A stretch of DNA of 64,000 nucleotides from Yaniella halotolerans DSM 15476 (GTDB lineage: Bacteria; Actinomycetota; Actinomycetes; Actinomycetales; Micrococcaceae), in contig NZ_ATVQ01000002.1 in the NCBI RefSeq assembly GCF_000420805.1, forward strand, positions 62,001 through 126,000. Direction: 5' to 3'. Shown in pieces: positions 26,155-35,916 of this stretch. Below the pieces are notes generated by a model, which was given only the letters and a program-made list of their open reading frames with translations, searched no databases and was not told the DNA's origin. The position numbers and the translations under genes are program-made. How positions within the stretch are numbered: the first letter of the stretch is position 1; every line of letters begins with the position of its first letter.

Positions 26155-27708
26155 CTAGCGATTGCCCCGGTTGCTCACAAACTCAATGAGCGTGCGCACC
26201 ATTACTCCGGTAGCATCTTTTCCTGTGTAGCCACGTGGACCGGACTCGTTGAAGGCAGGGCCTGCGATGTCGAGATGTGCCCATGGTGTCTCACCTACGA
26301 AGTCTCGTAAGAACGCAGCCGCACCTTGCATGCCACCAAACCGCTCACCGGTATTTTTCATGTCTGCAACATTGGAATCGAAGCCACCGCGAGCTTCTTC
26401 CGGAATAGGTAATTCGACAACGATTTCACCCGTTGTCGAAGCGGCAGTAGTGAGCTCCTGTCGAACATCTTCACGTCCCATCAGCCCTGTTGTGCGAACA
26501 CCAAGCGCAACCATTGCTGCACCAGTGAGGGTCGCGATATCAATGACGACGTCGGGGTTCTCTTCTGTAGCAGCGACCAGAGCATCGGCAAGCACAAGAC
26601 GTCCTTCGGCGTCGGTATTCATCACCTCGACTGTCTTGCCGCCGCGTAGGGTAATGACATCTGAAGGCTTGATGCTAGTGGCCGAAGGCATATTCTCAGC
26701 CATTGCTAGCCAGCCTGTTACTTGGACGTCCAAGCCGAGCTCAGCGACAGCATGTACAACGGCACCGACCGTGGCCGCGCCTGCCATATCCATTTTCATG
26801 GTTTCCATGGAGCCCGCTGGTTTGAGTGATATACCTCCACTGTCAAAGGTAATTCCTTTACCAACCAGAGCGATGTGGCCCTTAGGGTTGTCGGGAGTGT
26901 AGTCGAGTTTTACCAACCGAGGTGGGTTAGCTGATCCTTGTCCAACGCCAAGTAAGCCCCCGAACCCGCCTTCTGCGAGCGCTTCTTCGTCATAAATGGT
27001 CGCTTTGATCTTGGAGCTTGCCACCAGGGCGTCAATTTCCTCAGCGAACGTGCCGGGGAACAGATGGGAAGGCGCGGTGTTCACGAGGTCTCGTGTCACG
27101 AAAGTAGCACGTGCTACGACAGCTGCGCGTTGCACTAGGTCATCCGCTTCGGCAATGCTGGTCACGAATTTTAGGGAGAGATGCTCGACGTCTTCTTCGG
27201 ATTCTTCGGTTGCCTTGTAGCCGGAGAATGAATAGGTGCCTAGAGCCGCACCTTCTGCCACTGCCGTGAGGTGTGCAGCACTCTCTGCTGGCAACGCGAG
27301 GGTGACATCAGTGATAGGGGGCAATTTGGCAGTTGCGGCTCCAGCTGCACGGCGTAGAGCCTCTGCAGAAATATTGCCGGGCGTGGAATTATCTAACGTC
27401 GGACTGCCCTGGATGGGTGCATCAGTGGAACCGATGCCTGTCAGTACAACAAGCTTTGCTTCGAACTGTGTTGCTGTTCCGGGAACACGTGTGACTTCGT
27501 CAGCTTTGCCTTTAACACCGAGCGTTTCGAGTTGATCTTGCAGATCAGTAACAGCGGATTCATCAAGAGCAGGGGCTACGATTACGGGCCCGTTGTCCGT
27601 TGACTGAACGCCGAGCACGAGTGCATCGGTTGCTTCAAGAGTTTTGGTAGTTGTCAGTTTGGCGGTGAATTCCGCAATGAAATCAGTGGTAGCGGCATTT
27701 TGAGCCAC
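26155..27708 (-). CDS. pepA: Leucyl aminopeptidase (M17)
   Basis: Cytosolic dinuclear-metal aminopeptidase, 517 residues. The N-terminal macro-like domain is followed by the M17 catalytic domain with VGKGITFDSGGISLKP (metal-binding Lys/Asp) and the family signature NTDAEGRLVLADAL (Asp and Glu ligands). DIATLTGAAMVALG and GPAFNESGPRGYTGKDATGVMVRTL complete the pattern. The start is GTG at 27708 with AAAGGA in front. Monocistronic, divergent from the PAC2 gene. Confidence 0.96.
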   Translation of the reverse strand: MAQNAATTDFIAEFTAKLTTTKTLEATDALVLGVQSTDNGPVIVAPALDESAVTDLQDQLETLGVKGKADEVTRVPGTATQFEAKLVVLTGIGSTDAPIQGSPTLDNSTPGNISAEALRRAAGAATAKLPPITDVTLALPAESAAHLTAVAEGAALGTYSFSGYKATEESEEDVEHLSLKFVTSIAEADDLVQRAAVVARATFVTRDLVNTAPSHLFPGTFAEEIDALVASSKIKATIYDEEALAEGGFGGLLGVGQGSANPPRLVKLDYTPDNPKGHIALVGKGITFDSGGISLKPAGSMETMKMDMAGAATVGAVVHAVAELGLDVQVTGWLAMAENMPSATSIKPSDVITLRGGKTVEVMNTDAEGRLVLADALVAATEENPDVVIDIATLTGAAMVALGVRTTGLMGREDVRQELTTAASTTGEIVVELPIPEEARGGFDSNVADMKNTGERFGGMQGAAAFLRDFVGETPWAHLDIAGPAFNESGPRGYTGKDATGVMVRTLIEFVSNRGNR

Positions 27709-27869
27709 GAAATCACGTCCTTTGAGTGTTTGGCGGAATAGAATTGATTGGCTTCTCCATCATAACGACGGTGGAGAACATCGGTGAAGGAATAAGCCAA
27801 CCTGGCCGAGTGTTTTGTTAACGAAACGTCTTGTGCAGCTTGAATACAAGCTGAAAGTGAGGAGATTGC

Positions 27870-29009
27870 GTGCTCGATCCGATTGATCTGATTCGTATGT
27901 CTTCATCCGCCAAGCAGTTGTTCTTGGGGACGGCCTCATCTAAGCAAGCCTTTGCGCACGACTCTGCTCTTCATGGCCTAGACATGCTTGTTGTGTTCTC
28001 TGGATATCTTGATGCGGGCAGTGTTTCGACGCAACTAGAGAATGCGCTGTTGGAAAGGTTGGATCACCAGCTGCTAGCAACATTCGAAACCGATCAACTG
28101 CTTGACTACCGTTCCCGACGACCACAACTACGTTTTGATGGCCGGCAATTTTTCGATTACGAAGCGCCAGAACTCGAATTACATCTCGTCAGAGACCAGA
28201 TGCAGAAGCCATTTCTCTTGCTGAGCGGCCCTGAGCCGGACTATCAGTGGGATCGCTTTGTTGCTGCCGTCATGATGCTTGTCGAGCAGTTTGACGTTCA
28301 ATTGGTTAGCTTGGTGGATGCTATACCGTTGCCGGTTCCACATACCCGTCCGATAGGAGTGACCACGCACGGCAACGCCGAAGAGCTGTTAGAAGGTCTA
28401 GCTACCTGGTCTCCTAAGGGCCGTATTGCTGCGGGTGCAGCCCAGCTATTGGAATTGCGCATTGCTGAGGCCGGACGAAAAGTCAGCGGTTACACCCTCC
28501 ATGTGCCGCACTATCTCGCTGATGCAACCTATCCTCAGGCTGCTGTCGCGGCGCTGGAATATGTAGGTGCGGCAATGGAACTGATGCTGCCCAGTGAGGA
28601 ACTGCGGGAATCTGGTAGAGACGTAGAGCAGCAAATTTCCGAACAGGTGCAGAACCGACCCGAAATAGCTTCTATGTTGCACAGCTTAGAAGAACGCTTC
28701 GACGGCTACGCGGCAGAACATCAGACTCGCTCACTGCTACTTAATCGCGATCAGGATATGCCGAATGCTGATGAGATCGGCTCAGCTGTGGAGACATACC
28801 TGAGTGATCATGTGCAGCAAGATGATGCCGGACTGAACTCTGATGAGCTGGATGCTCTGGAATACACAGGTAAGGTCAGTAGAAAGAAGGCCCCAGAAGA
28901 CCCCATGAGGCCCTCGCGTGCCGATGTGGAGCCTGGGTCGATCTGGTTTGTTGTGGATGAACCAGATGATGAAGACGGTGACGGCACGAATTCAGGCGAA
29001 AGATCCTGA
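27870..29009 (+). CDS. PAC2-family protein
   Basis: 379-residue protein of the PAC2 (proteasome assembly chaperone 2-like) family. The GTG start is preceded by GGAG. Recognisable are LVVFSGYLDAG near the N-terminus, FLLLSGPEPDYQWDRF, and SLVDAIPLPVPHTRP, features that run through actinobacterial PAC2 proteins. The C-terminal third is charged and probably flexible (DEPDDEDGDGT). A role in assembling the actinobacterial proteasome is suggested by family name only; no prcAB, mpa or pup genes are in this window. Confidence 0.87.
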   Translation: MLDPIDLIRMSSSAKQLFLGTASSKQAFAHDSALHGLDMLVVFSGYLDAGSVSTQLENALLERLDHQLLATFETDQLLDYRSRRPQLRFDGRQFFDYEAPELELHLVRDQMQKPFLLLSGPEPDYQWDRFVAAVMMLVEQFDVQLVSLVDAIPLPVPHTRPIGVTTHGNAEELLEGLATWSPKGRIAAGAAQLLELRIAEAGRKVSGYTLHVPHYLADATYPQAAVAALEYVGAAMELMLPSEELRESGRDVEQQISEQVQNRPEIASMLHSLEERFDGYAAEHQTRSLLLNRDQDMPNADEIGSAVETYLSDHVQQDDAGLNSDELDALEYTGKVSRKKAPEDPMRPSRADVEPGSIWFVVDEPDDEDGDGTNSGERS

Positions 29010-29114
29010 CGCTATCTGAGTCTTAGAACAGAAGCACCGTGGCTTCTATGTAGGCTTATCCACAATTGTCAAGTCCGGGCTCCGGGAAAGACAATTTTCT
29101 TTCATGCTGGATTC

Positions 29115-30425
29115 ATGATGCATAAGAAACAGCCCTCAAATCCCAACGCTCGTAGAAATCCCGAAGCTCCTCAGCTCTATGTAACTCCAAGCAGTAAAAA
29201 TGAGTTGGGTGGCGCTAATAATCGAATACAAGTCAGTTCCCCCGAAGAGGTTCTGGCATATATCCAGTGCACGCTTGGGTTTGCCCCCAAGGATTCACTG
29301 GTGCTCGTGGCATTTACGGAGAAACAACTCTCCACGGTAGTACGATGTGATTTGCCACAGCCTATTCGACAAATGCTGCGCTCTGACACTTCGGAATGTG
29401 TAACGTATATGGATTTCGGGTTGACAGAATCGCACAAACTCCAGTTAACAGAAGTTGGACGCCATCTTGGGCAGCTCATGGCCAGTGAATCGAGCACGAC
29501 ATCGTGCTTAGCGCTCTACCTTTGTGATGACGTCACGATCGCTGCGCAGCAAGTTTTATCTGTGACTGGTGCCGCGAATTCAATTATCGCTAGCCAATTC
29601 GGGTTACAGGGAATACCAATTGACCAGTCTTGGATCATGAATGACAGCAGGCTGTGGCACCTTCGGTGTGCGACAACTACTGAATGTTTCATTCAAGGTG
29701 AAATCGTTGGCAAGCCGGAAGACACCGCGATCTATCAAGCCCTCGATCCCGAGGGGCTGACAGCTCAGGAGCGGCTGCCGGCTTCCCGTAGTTTATTGTT
29801 TCCGCCCGCGCCCTTACCGCTTTCCGGGCATGTGCCGGACACACATCGGCTGTTCCGTGAAGAGCCGCATGTTGTATTAGATTGGCTTGTTTTATGGGAC
29901 AACAATGTGACTACTGGTCCTCGAATGCTCGACTCTCTACAAGTCGCTACCTTCCTGGAATCCTTGGAACATGCACGCGTCCGAGAGGCAGTACTTGCTC
30001 TGGTCTGCTTCGATCTTAAGACTGCAGTCCAAGGTATGGCTGCCCTGGAAAAATTCCCCTTAAGTATCCTTGATGGCGTGGAGTTTGCTGCGAATGCTCT
30101 GGATGGATTAACCGTCAAGGATTGCATGAACGGAAGCTCTGCTCGAGCTCCGGATTGGACACGGATTCGGCAACTCGAGCGTTTATGTCACCAGCTTCTA
30201 CCGCTTTCTGATACTCGGTCGGGTGGAGTTGTGGCGGGCATTCTCGTTTGGATTGAATGGGCGCGTGGAAGAGGAAGTATTGCCATGACCTACGTAAGGC
30301 AAGCGAGGAAACATTTTCCAACGGAACAGTCACTTGCCAACCTAGAAAAATTCCTAAATCAGGGGCGCGTGGCAGGTTGGGCCACCCGAAAGGCAAGTGC
30401 ATGGAGTCCGCAACACGCCGCATGA
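29115..30425 (+). CDS. DUF4192 protein
   Basis: 436 residues, Actinobacteria-restricted DUF4192 family. The start of the domain is visible as VSSPEEVLAYIQCTLGFAPKDSLVLVAF. The later helical part (LDSLQVATFLESLEHARVREAVLALVCFD) and the C-terminal WIEWARGRGSIAMTYVRQA segment also match the usual layout. There is no signal peptide or membrane helix. Function unknown. It sits directly upstream of the principal sigma factor, a frequent neighbour in relatives. Confidence 0.85.
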   Translation: MMHKKQPSNPNARRNPEAPQLYVTPSSKNELGGANNRIQVSSPEEVLAYIQCTLGFAPKDSLVLVAFTEKQLSTVVRCDLPQPIRQMLRSDTSECVTYMDFGLTESHKLQLTEVGRHLGQLMASESSTTSCLALYLCDDVTIAAQQVLSVTGAANSIIASQFGLQGIPIDQSWIMNDSRLWHLRCATTTECFIQGEIVGKPEDTAIYQALDPEGLTAQERLPASRSLLFPPAPLPLSGHVPDTHRLFREEPHVVLDWLVLWDNNVTTGPRMLDSLQVATFLESLEHARVREAVLALVCFDLKTAVQGMAALEKFPLSILDGVEFAANALDGLTVKDCMNGSSARAPDWTRIRQLERLCHQLLPLSDTRSGGVVAGILVWIEWARGRGSIAMTYVRQARKHFPTEQSLANLEKFLNQGRVAGWATRKASAWSPQHAA

Positions 30426-30718
30426 ATGGAGACACCTGTCATAGACGCAAAGAGCCCGGTCTTATGGCATAATGTTTTGGTCTAACGGCTGTGTGGAAAA
30501 ACTTGTTACAAAGTTTTTTGTCATGATGGGAACAAAACCATCTACTAGCGCGTTACACCCAATAGAGACCCTGCATCCGTGGATCTTGCAACGGTCGGAC
30601 ACTCGGAAGTGTCCGACGGGACCAACGATTATCCAAACACGGACTTGACAGGGTCATAGGCGTGTTGATCGTGTGTGAGCTCGTTACTCATACGGCTGCC
30701 AATGAGGAAAGGACCTGA
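30426..30718 (+). promoter_or_regulatory. Leader/promoter region of sigA with a perfect hairpin
   Basis: A 293-bp gap without a gene. It holds a perfect 10-bp stem with CGGA loop at 30594-30617 (GTCGGACACT and complement). There is no T-run, so it is not an ordinary terminator. TTGACA near 30645 is a possible -35 element, though no good -10 follows at the right distance. RBS-like AAAGGA precedes the GTG of sigA. Confidence 0.55.
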
Positions 30719-31969
30719 GTGACTACTACTCCTAAACAGGCGACTGCAGCAAAGGCAGCTGCTACCGAAAATGGTAAGAAGGCAACAATGGCTTCTCAAG
30801 AGTTTTCTGAAGACGAAGATGAAGACGAAATTGTCGACGATGTGGACTTAGACGTCAAAGACGAGGACGAAGACGTCGAAGTTGCTTCTGACAGTGCTCA
30901 GGAAGAACAAACCGTCGGAGAAGACAAAGTTGAAACCGAAATCAAAGAAACTGCAGGTCCCGAAAAGCCAGATATCGCCTCGGCTATACGCGCTGGTGGT
31001 TTCGTTGTATCGGAGACCGAAGAAGACGCACCGCAGCAGCGTGCGCTGAATGTTGTCGGGGCCACGGCTGACCCGGTCAAAGATTATCTCAAACAAATCG
31101 GTAAAGTAGCACTACTCAATGCAGCTGAGGAAGTCGACCTGGCTACTCGGATTGAAGCCGGTTTGTACGCTGAGCACAAGGTGCAAGAAGAAGAATATAC
31201 CGACGTGCGGTTGCGACGCGACATGCAATTAGTTATTGCAGATGGCCGTCGTGCTAAGAACCACTTGCTTGAGGCAAACCTGCGCCTGGTCGTATCTTTG
31301 GCCAAGCGTTATACAGGTCGTGGCATGCTTTTCCTCGATCTGATTCAAGAAGGTAACCTCGGCCTAATCCGCGCAGTCGAGAAGTTCGACTATACCAAGG
31401 GCTTTAAGTTCTCGACTTATGCCACGTGGTGGATTCGCCAGGCGATCACTCGTGCGATGGCCGACCAGGCCCGTACTATTCGTATTCCGGTCCACATGGT
31501 TGAAGTGATTAATAAACTGGCGCGAGTCCAGCGTCAGATGCTGCAGGACCTTGGCCGTGAACCCACGCCTGAAGAGCTGGGCACTGAGCTTGATATGACT
31601 CCTGACAAGGTCATTGAGGTTCAAAAATACGGGCGGGAACCAATTTCACTTCACACACCGCTTGGTGAAGATGGTGACTCAGAGTTCGGTGACCTGATTG
31701 AAGACTCAGAGGCTGTTGTACCAGCTGACGCGGTGGGCTTCACCCTATTGCAAGAACAGTTGCATTCGGTACTCGACACGTTGTCCGAGCGAGAAGCAGG
31801 TGTAGTGGCAATGCGGTTTGGGTTAACTGATGGTCAGCCAAAGACCCTCGATGAAATTGGAAAAGTCTATGGCGTGACTCGTGAGCGGATTCGCCAGATT
31901 GAGTCCAAGACTATGTCGAAGTTGCGCCACCCTTCACGTTCACAGGTGTTGCGCGACTACCTCGAGTAA
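30719..31969 (+). CDS. sigA: Principal RNA polymerase sigma factor (group 1 sigma-70)
   Basis: Housekeeping sigma factor, 416 residues from a GTG start. A long acidic, low-complexity N-terminus (region 1.1-like, [14 protein letters not shown]) precedes region 1.2 ([18 protein letters not shown]), region 2 ([20 protein letters not shown] and [16 protein letters not shown]), region 3, and region 4.2 ([20 protein letters not shown]). Complete and canonical, so it should recognise ordinary -35/-10 promoters such as the ones proposed here. A strong terminator lies 21 bases past the stop. Confidence 0.98.
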   Translation: MTTTPKQATAAKAAATENGKKATMASQEFSEDEDEDEIVDDVDLDVKDEDEDVEVASDSAQEEQTVGEDKVETEIKETAGPEKPDIASAIRAGGFVVSETEEDAPQQRALNVVGATADPVKDYLKQIGKVALLNAAEEVDLATRIEAGLYAEHKVQEEEYTDVRLRRDMQLVIADGRRAKNHLLEANLRLVVSLAKRYTGRGMLFLDLIQEGNLGLIRAVEKFDYTKGFKFSTYATWWIRQAITRAMADQARTIRIPVHMVEVINKLARVQRQMLQDLGREPTPEELGTELDMTPDKVIEVQKYGREPISLHTPLGEDGDSEFGDLIEDSEAVVPADAVGFTLLQEQLHSVLDTLSEREAGVVAMRFGLTDGQPKTLDEIGKVYGVTRERIRQIESKTMSKLRHPSRSQVLRDYLE

Positions 31970-31989
31970 ACCGAAGATTGTGCAAAGGA

Positions 31990-32024
31990 AAAGATGGAGC
32001 GGTTCAATGAACCGCTCCATCTTT
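31990..32024 (+). terminator. Rho-independent terminator of sigA
   Basis: Perfect 17-bp stem (arms 31990-32006 and 32008-32024), followed by CGTTTCG on the plus strand. Confidence 0.9.
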
Positions 32025-32056
32025 CGTTTCGCTACAACATCCCTGCTCGGCTCCAT

Positions 32057-32107
32057 GCAAAAATCCCCGGGGCGGGCCTCATCGTTTTGAGGCCCGCCCC
32101 GGGGATT
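32057..32107 (-). terminator. Very strong terminator of the DUF7455 gene
   Basis: Perfect 20-bp GC-rich stem (arms 32062-32081 and 32088-32107) with a six-base loop. On the minus strand it runs into TTTTT. It lies 51 bases downstream of the minus-strand gene. Confidence 0.92.
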
Positions 32108-32158
32108 ATCTTGCTACGGCAGAGCAGCCCGACTAGCTAAAGCTGCAACAACCAGGGC

Positions 32159-32380
32159 CTACAAACTTGCTGCACGCTCCTGCTCAAGGCGGTCCGTTTC
32201 GTCTTGCCACACATCAGCCTGGGGACGAAGGTTCTCTTCAACCTGACGTGCGTGGTGGGCACAGAAGTACAGCTGACCACCCGAAGGTAGCACTGCACGA
32301 ACGTAAGCTTGGGCTCCGCAACGGTCGCAACGATCGGCGGCATTGAGGGTAGGTTGCTCAAGACTAGTAGCCGTGGACAT
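32159..32380 (-). CDS. DUF7455 zinc-ribbon-like small protein
   Basis: 73 residues from an ATG preceded by a full AGGAGG. Two paired metal-ligand motifs are visible, CDRCG and CAHHAR, with an acidic, helical C-terminus. The family is found between sigA and parE in many Actinobacteria. Its function is not established; the Cys/His pattern suggests a small zinc finger. An upstream in-frame ATG would add 45 residues without family resemblance, so the short form is preferred. Confidence 0.88.
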   Translation of the reverse strand: MSTATSLEQPTLNAADRCDRCGAQAYVRAVLPSGGQLYFCAHHARQVEENLRPQADVWQDETDRLEQERAASL

Positions 32381-32803
32381 TGGGCCTCCTAATTTGTGGT
32401 CCAAACTCTGTAGGTTGGTCCTTCCATCCTGACAGGTTATTCGATTCCTGTGTAGAACAACGTACCAAACATAAGAATTATGCCTGAAAGTGCTTGCGTT
32501 GCCACCGGCGAACAAAGCGTACTCTCAACGTTGGAATACACGGTCATGTAAACATAACCAGTGGATCTATAGTGCCACTTGATTTATCTTTCTCAAAGAC
32601 CTGACCAGCGCCATCCGCGGGAGGCGAAAGAAGTGCGAGAAACTTTCGGCTGGTAGTTCAAGAATGGCGAAAGTCCCAAAAATAATCCGGGAACGCATTA
32701 TTCTTACATATATCCTCCGACAGCAAGCATGGTGGTAATCCGTGCAGTTTCGGATGGGTCGTTGCATGTTCGCTAAAGCATCTTTGAAAGGCTCAAACAC
32801 TAC
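32381..32803. other. Intergenic region between DUF7455 and parE
   Basis: A 423-bp gap with divergent genes on either side, so it must hold promoters for both. I see no convincing gene. A 24-codon reading frame at 32664-32738 (MAKVPKIIRERI...) lacks a ribosome binding site, and an 82-codon minus-strand frame at 32567-32815 has no family features. No strong palindrome or repeat was found. Confidence 0.5.
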
Positions 32804-34909
32804 GTGGTCAAACAATCCGAGTACAGTGCACGAAACCTCTCAGTCCTTGAAGGGCTAGAAGCCGTGCGTAAACGCCCGGGTATGTATATCGGGTCTACCG
32901 ATTCCCGTGGGCTCATGCATTGTCTCTGGGAAATCATCGACAACTCGGTCGACGAGGCGCTTGGCGGTTATGGTCAGTCAATAGAGATAACGTTGTACGC
33001 GGATGGGTCGGTCGAAGTCTCCGATAATGGGCGCGGTATTCCAGTCGATATTGAGCCACGTACCGGGTTGTCGGGTGTTGAAGTCGTGTTCACCAAACTT
33101 CATGCCGGCGGTAAATTTAGTTCTGATTCTTATGCTGCGGCCGGCGGCCTGCACGGTGTAGGTGCTGCGGTTGTTAACGCATTATCTGCCCGTTTGGACG
33201 TCCAAGTAACCCGTGGCGGAAAAGTCAATCAACTGAGCTTTAAACGAGGCCAACCAGGGCAGTTCATGGATAAGGGAAAGCCCAGCGCTGATGGAGCTTT
33301 CGAAGCGGTCAAACCTGGCACAGAGGTTGCTGTTGTCGGGAAAGCGAAGCGCGGCACGACTGGAACCAAAGTGCGTTACTGGGCCGACACTCAAATTTTT
33401 ACTCCCGACGCAAGCTTTTTGTATGAAGAACTGGAGCAACGTGCCCGGCAGACTGCTTTTCTCGTTCCAGGTCTGCGCATTACAGTACGTGATGAACGTC
33501 GACTTGCTGGCACAGCAGGAGAAAACGGTTCCCATGAAGAAGTGTTCCAGTATGACGGCGGCATATCTGAATTCGTAGACCACCTGTCCCAGCTCAACCC
33601 CGTTACAGACGTATGGCGTCTCCATGGTGAAGGAAATTTCAGTGAACGTGTTCCTGTCCTCGACAGTTCAGGGCAGGCACATATGCAAGATGTTGAGCGT
33701 TCTTGTGAAGTTGATGTGGCATTGCGGTGGGATGTCGGTTACGACACGAAAATACGGAGTTTTGTCAATATTATTGCTACCCCAAAGGGCGGTTCTCACA
33801 ATACTGGATTCGACCAGGCGTTGACGAAGGTGTTCCGTAAAGCTGTCGAAGCAAACGCTCGTCGTTTGAAGGCTGGTAACGATCGTGTTGAAAAAGACGA
33901 TATTCTGGCTGGCTTGACGGCAATAGTGACTGTTCGACTCGCTGAACCACAGTTTGAAGGACAAACGAAAGAGGTTCTCGGGACGCCTGCGGCACGGCAG
34001 ATCGTTTCCAAGGTTGTTGCTGACCAGCTGACAGAGATCTTGCAATCGCGTAAACGTGCTGTAAAGCAGCAGGTGGATGGTCTATTAGAGAAGATCGTGG
34101 CCGAGATGAAGTCACGCATAATGGCGCGTACGGCCAAAGAAACCCAACGTCGAAAGACCGCTCTCGAGACGTCATCAATGCCAGCTAAGTTGGCTGACTG
34201 CAGGTCTACATCGGTTGAGAATACCGAACTCTTTATCGTCGAGGGGGATTCGGCACTAGGCACCGCGAAACTCGCGAGGTCTTCGGACTACCAGGCGTTG
34301 CTGCCTATTCGCGGGAAAATTTTGAATGTGCAGAAAGCCTCAGTAGGCGAAATGCTCAGCAACACCGAAGCATCCGCACTCATCCAAGTCGTTGGCGGGG
34401 GTTCGGGACGTAGCTTTGACATGGAAGCGGCCCGCTATGGCAAGGTCATCTTGATGACCGACGCTGACGTCGACGGAGCCCATATTCGGACCCTCCTGCT
34501 GACCCTGTTCTTCAGGTACATGCGGCCGATGGTGGAAGCGGGGCGAGTTTTCGCGGCGGTTCCGCCATTACATCGCGTGGAAGTCATAAACCCAGGTTCG
34601 AAAGCCAACGAAGTGATCTACACGTATTCCGAACAGGAATTACATGAAGTTCTAGGGCGCGTCGAGGCTGAGGGCCGCAGAATTAAAGAACCGATCCAAC
34701 GGTATAAAGGCCTTGGCGAAATGGACGCGGATCAGTTGGCAGAGACCACGATGGATCCGGCACAGAGAACACTTCGGCGTGTGAACATTGAAGAAGTGGA
34801 AAAAGCCGAGGAAATCTTTGAACTGCTGATGGGCCGTCATGTCGCTCCTCGCCGGGATTTTATAATCTCCGGGGCAGAGGAACTAGACCGTCAGCAAATC
34901 GACGCTTAG
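32804..34909 (+). CDS. parE: DNA topoisomerase IV subunit B (ParE)
   Basis: ATPase subunit of a type IIA topoisomerase, 701 residues, GTG start. GHKL ATPase motifs are EIIDNSVDEALGG, VSDNGRGIPVDI and GGLHGVGAAVVNALS. The TOPRIM domain has FIVEGDSALGTAKLARSS and MTDADVDGAHIRTLLLTLFFR, and the C-terminal RYKGLGEMDADQL is present. The SALGTAKLARSSDYQALLPIRG variant of the TOPRIM loop resembles actinobacterial ParE rather than GyrB (usually SAGGSAK). The partner parC lies 13 kb away on the other strand. Its stop overlaps that of convergent oleD. Confidence 0.92.
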   Translation: MVKQSEYSARNLSVLEGLEAVRKRPGMYIGSTDSRGLMHCLWEIIDNSVDEALGGYGQSIEITLYADGSVEVSDNGRGIPVDIEPRTGLSGVEVVFTKLHAGGKFSSDSYAAAGGLHGVGAAVVNALSARLDVQVTRGGKVNQLSFKRGQPGQFMDKGKPSADGAFEAVKPGTEVAVVGKAKRGTTGTKVRYWADTQIFTPDASFLYEELEQRARQTAFLVPGLRITVRDERRLAGTAGENGSHEEVFQYDGGISEFVDHLSQLNPVTDVWRLHGEGNFSERVPVLDSSGQAHMQDVERSCEVDVALRWDVGYDTKIRSFVNIIATPKGGSHNTGFDQALTKVFRKAVEANARRLKAGNDRVEKDDILAGLTAIVTVRLAEPQFEGQTKEVLGTPAARQIVSKVVADQLTEILQSRKRAVKQQVDGLLEKIVAEMKSRIMARTAKETQRRKTALETSSMPAKLADCRSTSVENTELFIVEGDSALGTAKLARSSDYQALLPIRGKILNVQKASVGEMLSNTEASALIQVVGGGSGRSFDMEAARYGKVILMTDADVDGAHIRTLLLTLFFRYMRPMVEAGRVFAAVPPLHRVEVINPGSKANEVIYTYSEQELHEVLGRVEAEGRRIKEPIQRYKGLGEMDADQLAETTMDPAQRTLRRVNIEEVEKAEEIFELLMGRHVAPRRDFIISGAEELDRQQIDA

Positions 34910-35916
34910 TTACGATAATACTGTTGAGTCAGTCGGAAGCCCTCTTCCAAGGAGATGCGGGGCTTCCACTGCAAAACTTCTTGGGTCCGACGCTGATCGA
35001 ACCAGTGCGCAGTCGACATCTGTTCGGCTAAGAAGCGGGTGATTGGCGGCTCGTCACCGCGTGCCTCGGCGTCCCAGAATGATTCAATGACGCTGCCTGC
35101 AGTCTTGGCTAACCCTGATGGAAGATCCAGGGTGGGTTCTTTTGCGCCACCGGCTACGGCGATACGTCGAATCATCTCGCCGATAGGACGAGGTTGCCCA
35201 TTGGTCAAAACTAATGCCTCGCCGTGGGTGGTATCGACTGCGTCGATAGCCGTGACAATAGCTTCAACTGCATTGACTAAAAAGAGAGTGTCGACCAGAG
35301 CGGTTCCGCCGTCTAAGAGCGGTAGCCGATTTGCACGTGCACGGTCGATAATACGTTCCGTCAGTTGTGTATCACCGGGTCCCCACATTAAGTGAGGGCG
35401 GAGGACAAGCACTCGGAAGTTTGCTGAATCGGCAGCAAGCGCGAGCAGTTCACCGGCGGCTTTCGTCGCCGCATAGTTGCCACGTGCAGTGTTTGGGTCT
35501 GCAGGTTCCGCGGCGGCACCGATAATCGAGGCACCAGAATGTGCCACCGAGGGCGAAGAGATATGAATCCAACGTGAGACCCCAGCCTTTTGAGCGGCAG
35601 CCAACAAAGTACGCGTGCCTTCAACGTTGACGTGTTCGTATTCTTCTAAAGGCCCAGACACGGATACTTTCGCTGCAATATGAATGACGGTATCCACTCC
35701 TTGGACAGCGCGACGGGCTGCTTCGGGATCGGTTACCGACCCTTGGATCTCACGAACGCCATCGAGTCCGGAGGCGGACCGCTGGAGTACCGTCACGCGA
35801 GCACCTGCATCACGTAAAGCGTGTGCCACCCCGGAACCTAAAACACCCGAGGCCCCTGTCACCAGGACGTTGTACCCCGTGAGGTCTGCAGTAACATAGT
35901 GGAACTGGCTAGTCAT
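34906..35916 (-). CDS. oleD: OleD, NAD(P)-dependent 2-alkyl-3-oxoalkanoate reductase
   Basis: Extended short-chain dehydrogenase, about 336 residues. The cofactor loop is VLVTGASGVLGSG (Gly21, 24, 27), and the catalytic Tyr148-Lys152 pair is in NYAATKAAGE. It should reduce the 2-alkyl-3-ketoacid made by OleA to the beta-hydroxy acid used by OleC. ATG at 35916 overlaps the oleBC stop by one base (TGATG) and has GGAGGAAAGG upstream, so translation is coupled. Placement after oleA and oleBC is what lifts this from a generic epimerase to OleD. Confidence 0.9.
   Translation of the reverse strand: MTSQFHYVTADLTGYNVLVTGASGVLGSGVAHALRDAGARVTVLQRSASGLDGVREIQGSVTDPEAARRAVQGVDTVIHIAAKVSVSGPLEEYEHVNVEGTRTLLAAAQKAGVSRWIHISSPSVAHSGASIIGAAAEPADPNTARGNYAATKAAGELLALAADSANFRVLVLRPHLMWGPGDTQLTERIIDRARANRLPLLDGGTALVDTLFLVNAVEAIVTAIDAVDTTHGEALVLTNGQPRPIGEMIRRIAVAGGAKEPTLDLPSGLAKTAGSVIESFWDAEARGDEPPITRFLAEQMSTAHWFDQRRTQEVLQWKPRISLEEGFRLTQQYYRN

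Noticed and set aside
32664-32738. 24-codon reading frame MAKVPKIIRERI... before parE
   Set aside because: No Shine-Dalgarno sequence and no recognisable relative; short frames of this size are expected by chance.
32567-32815. 82-codon minus-strand reading frame in the gap before parE
   Set aside because: It runs into the parE start, has no ribosome binding site and no family-like sequence.
32804-34909. Calling this gene gyrB
   Set aside because: The TOPRIM loop and the location near sigA fit ParE, and the partner at 47808-50339 lacks a clear GyrA box. GyrB cannot be fully excluded without a tree.
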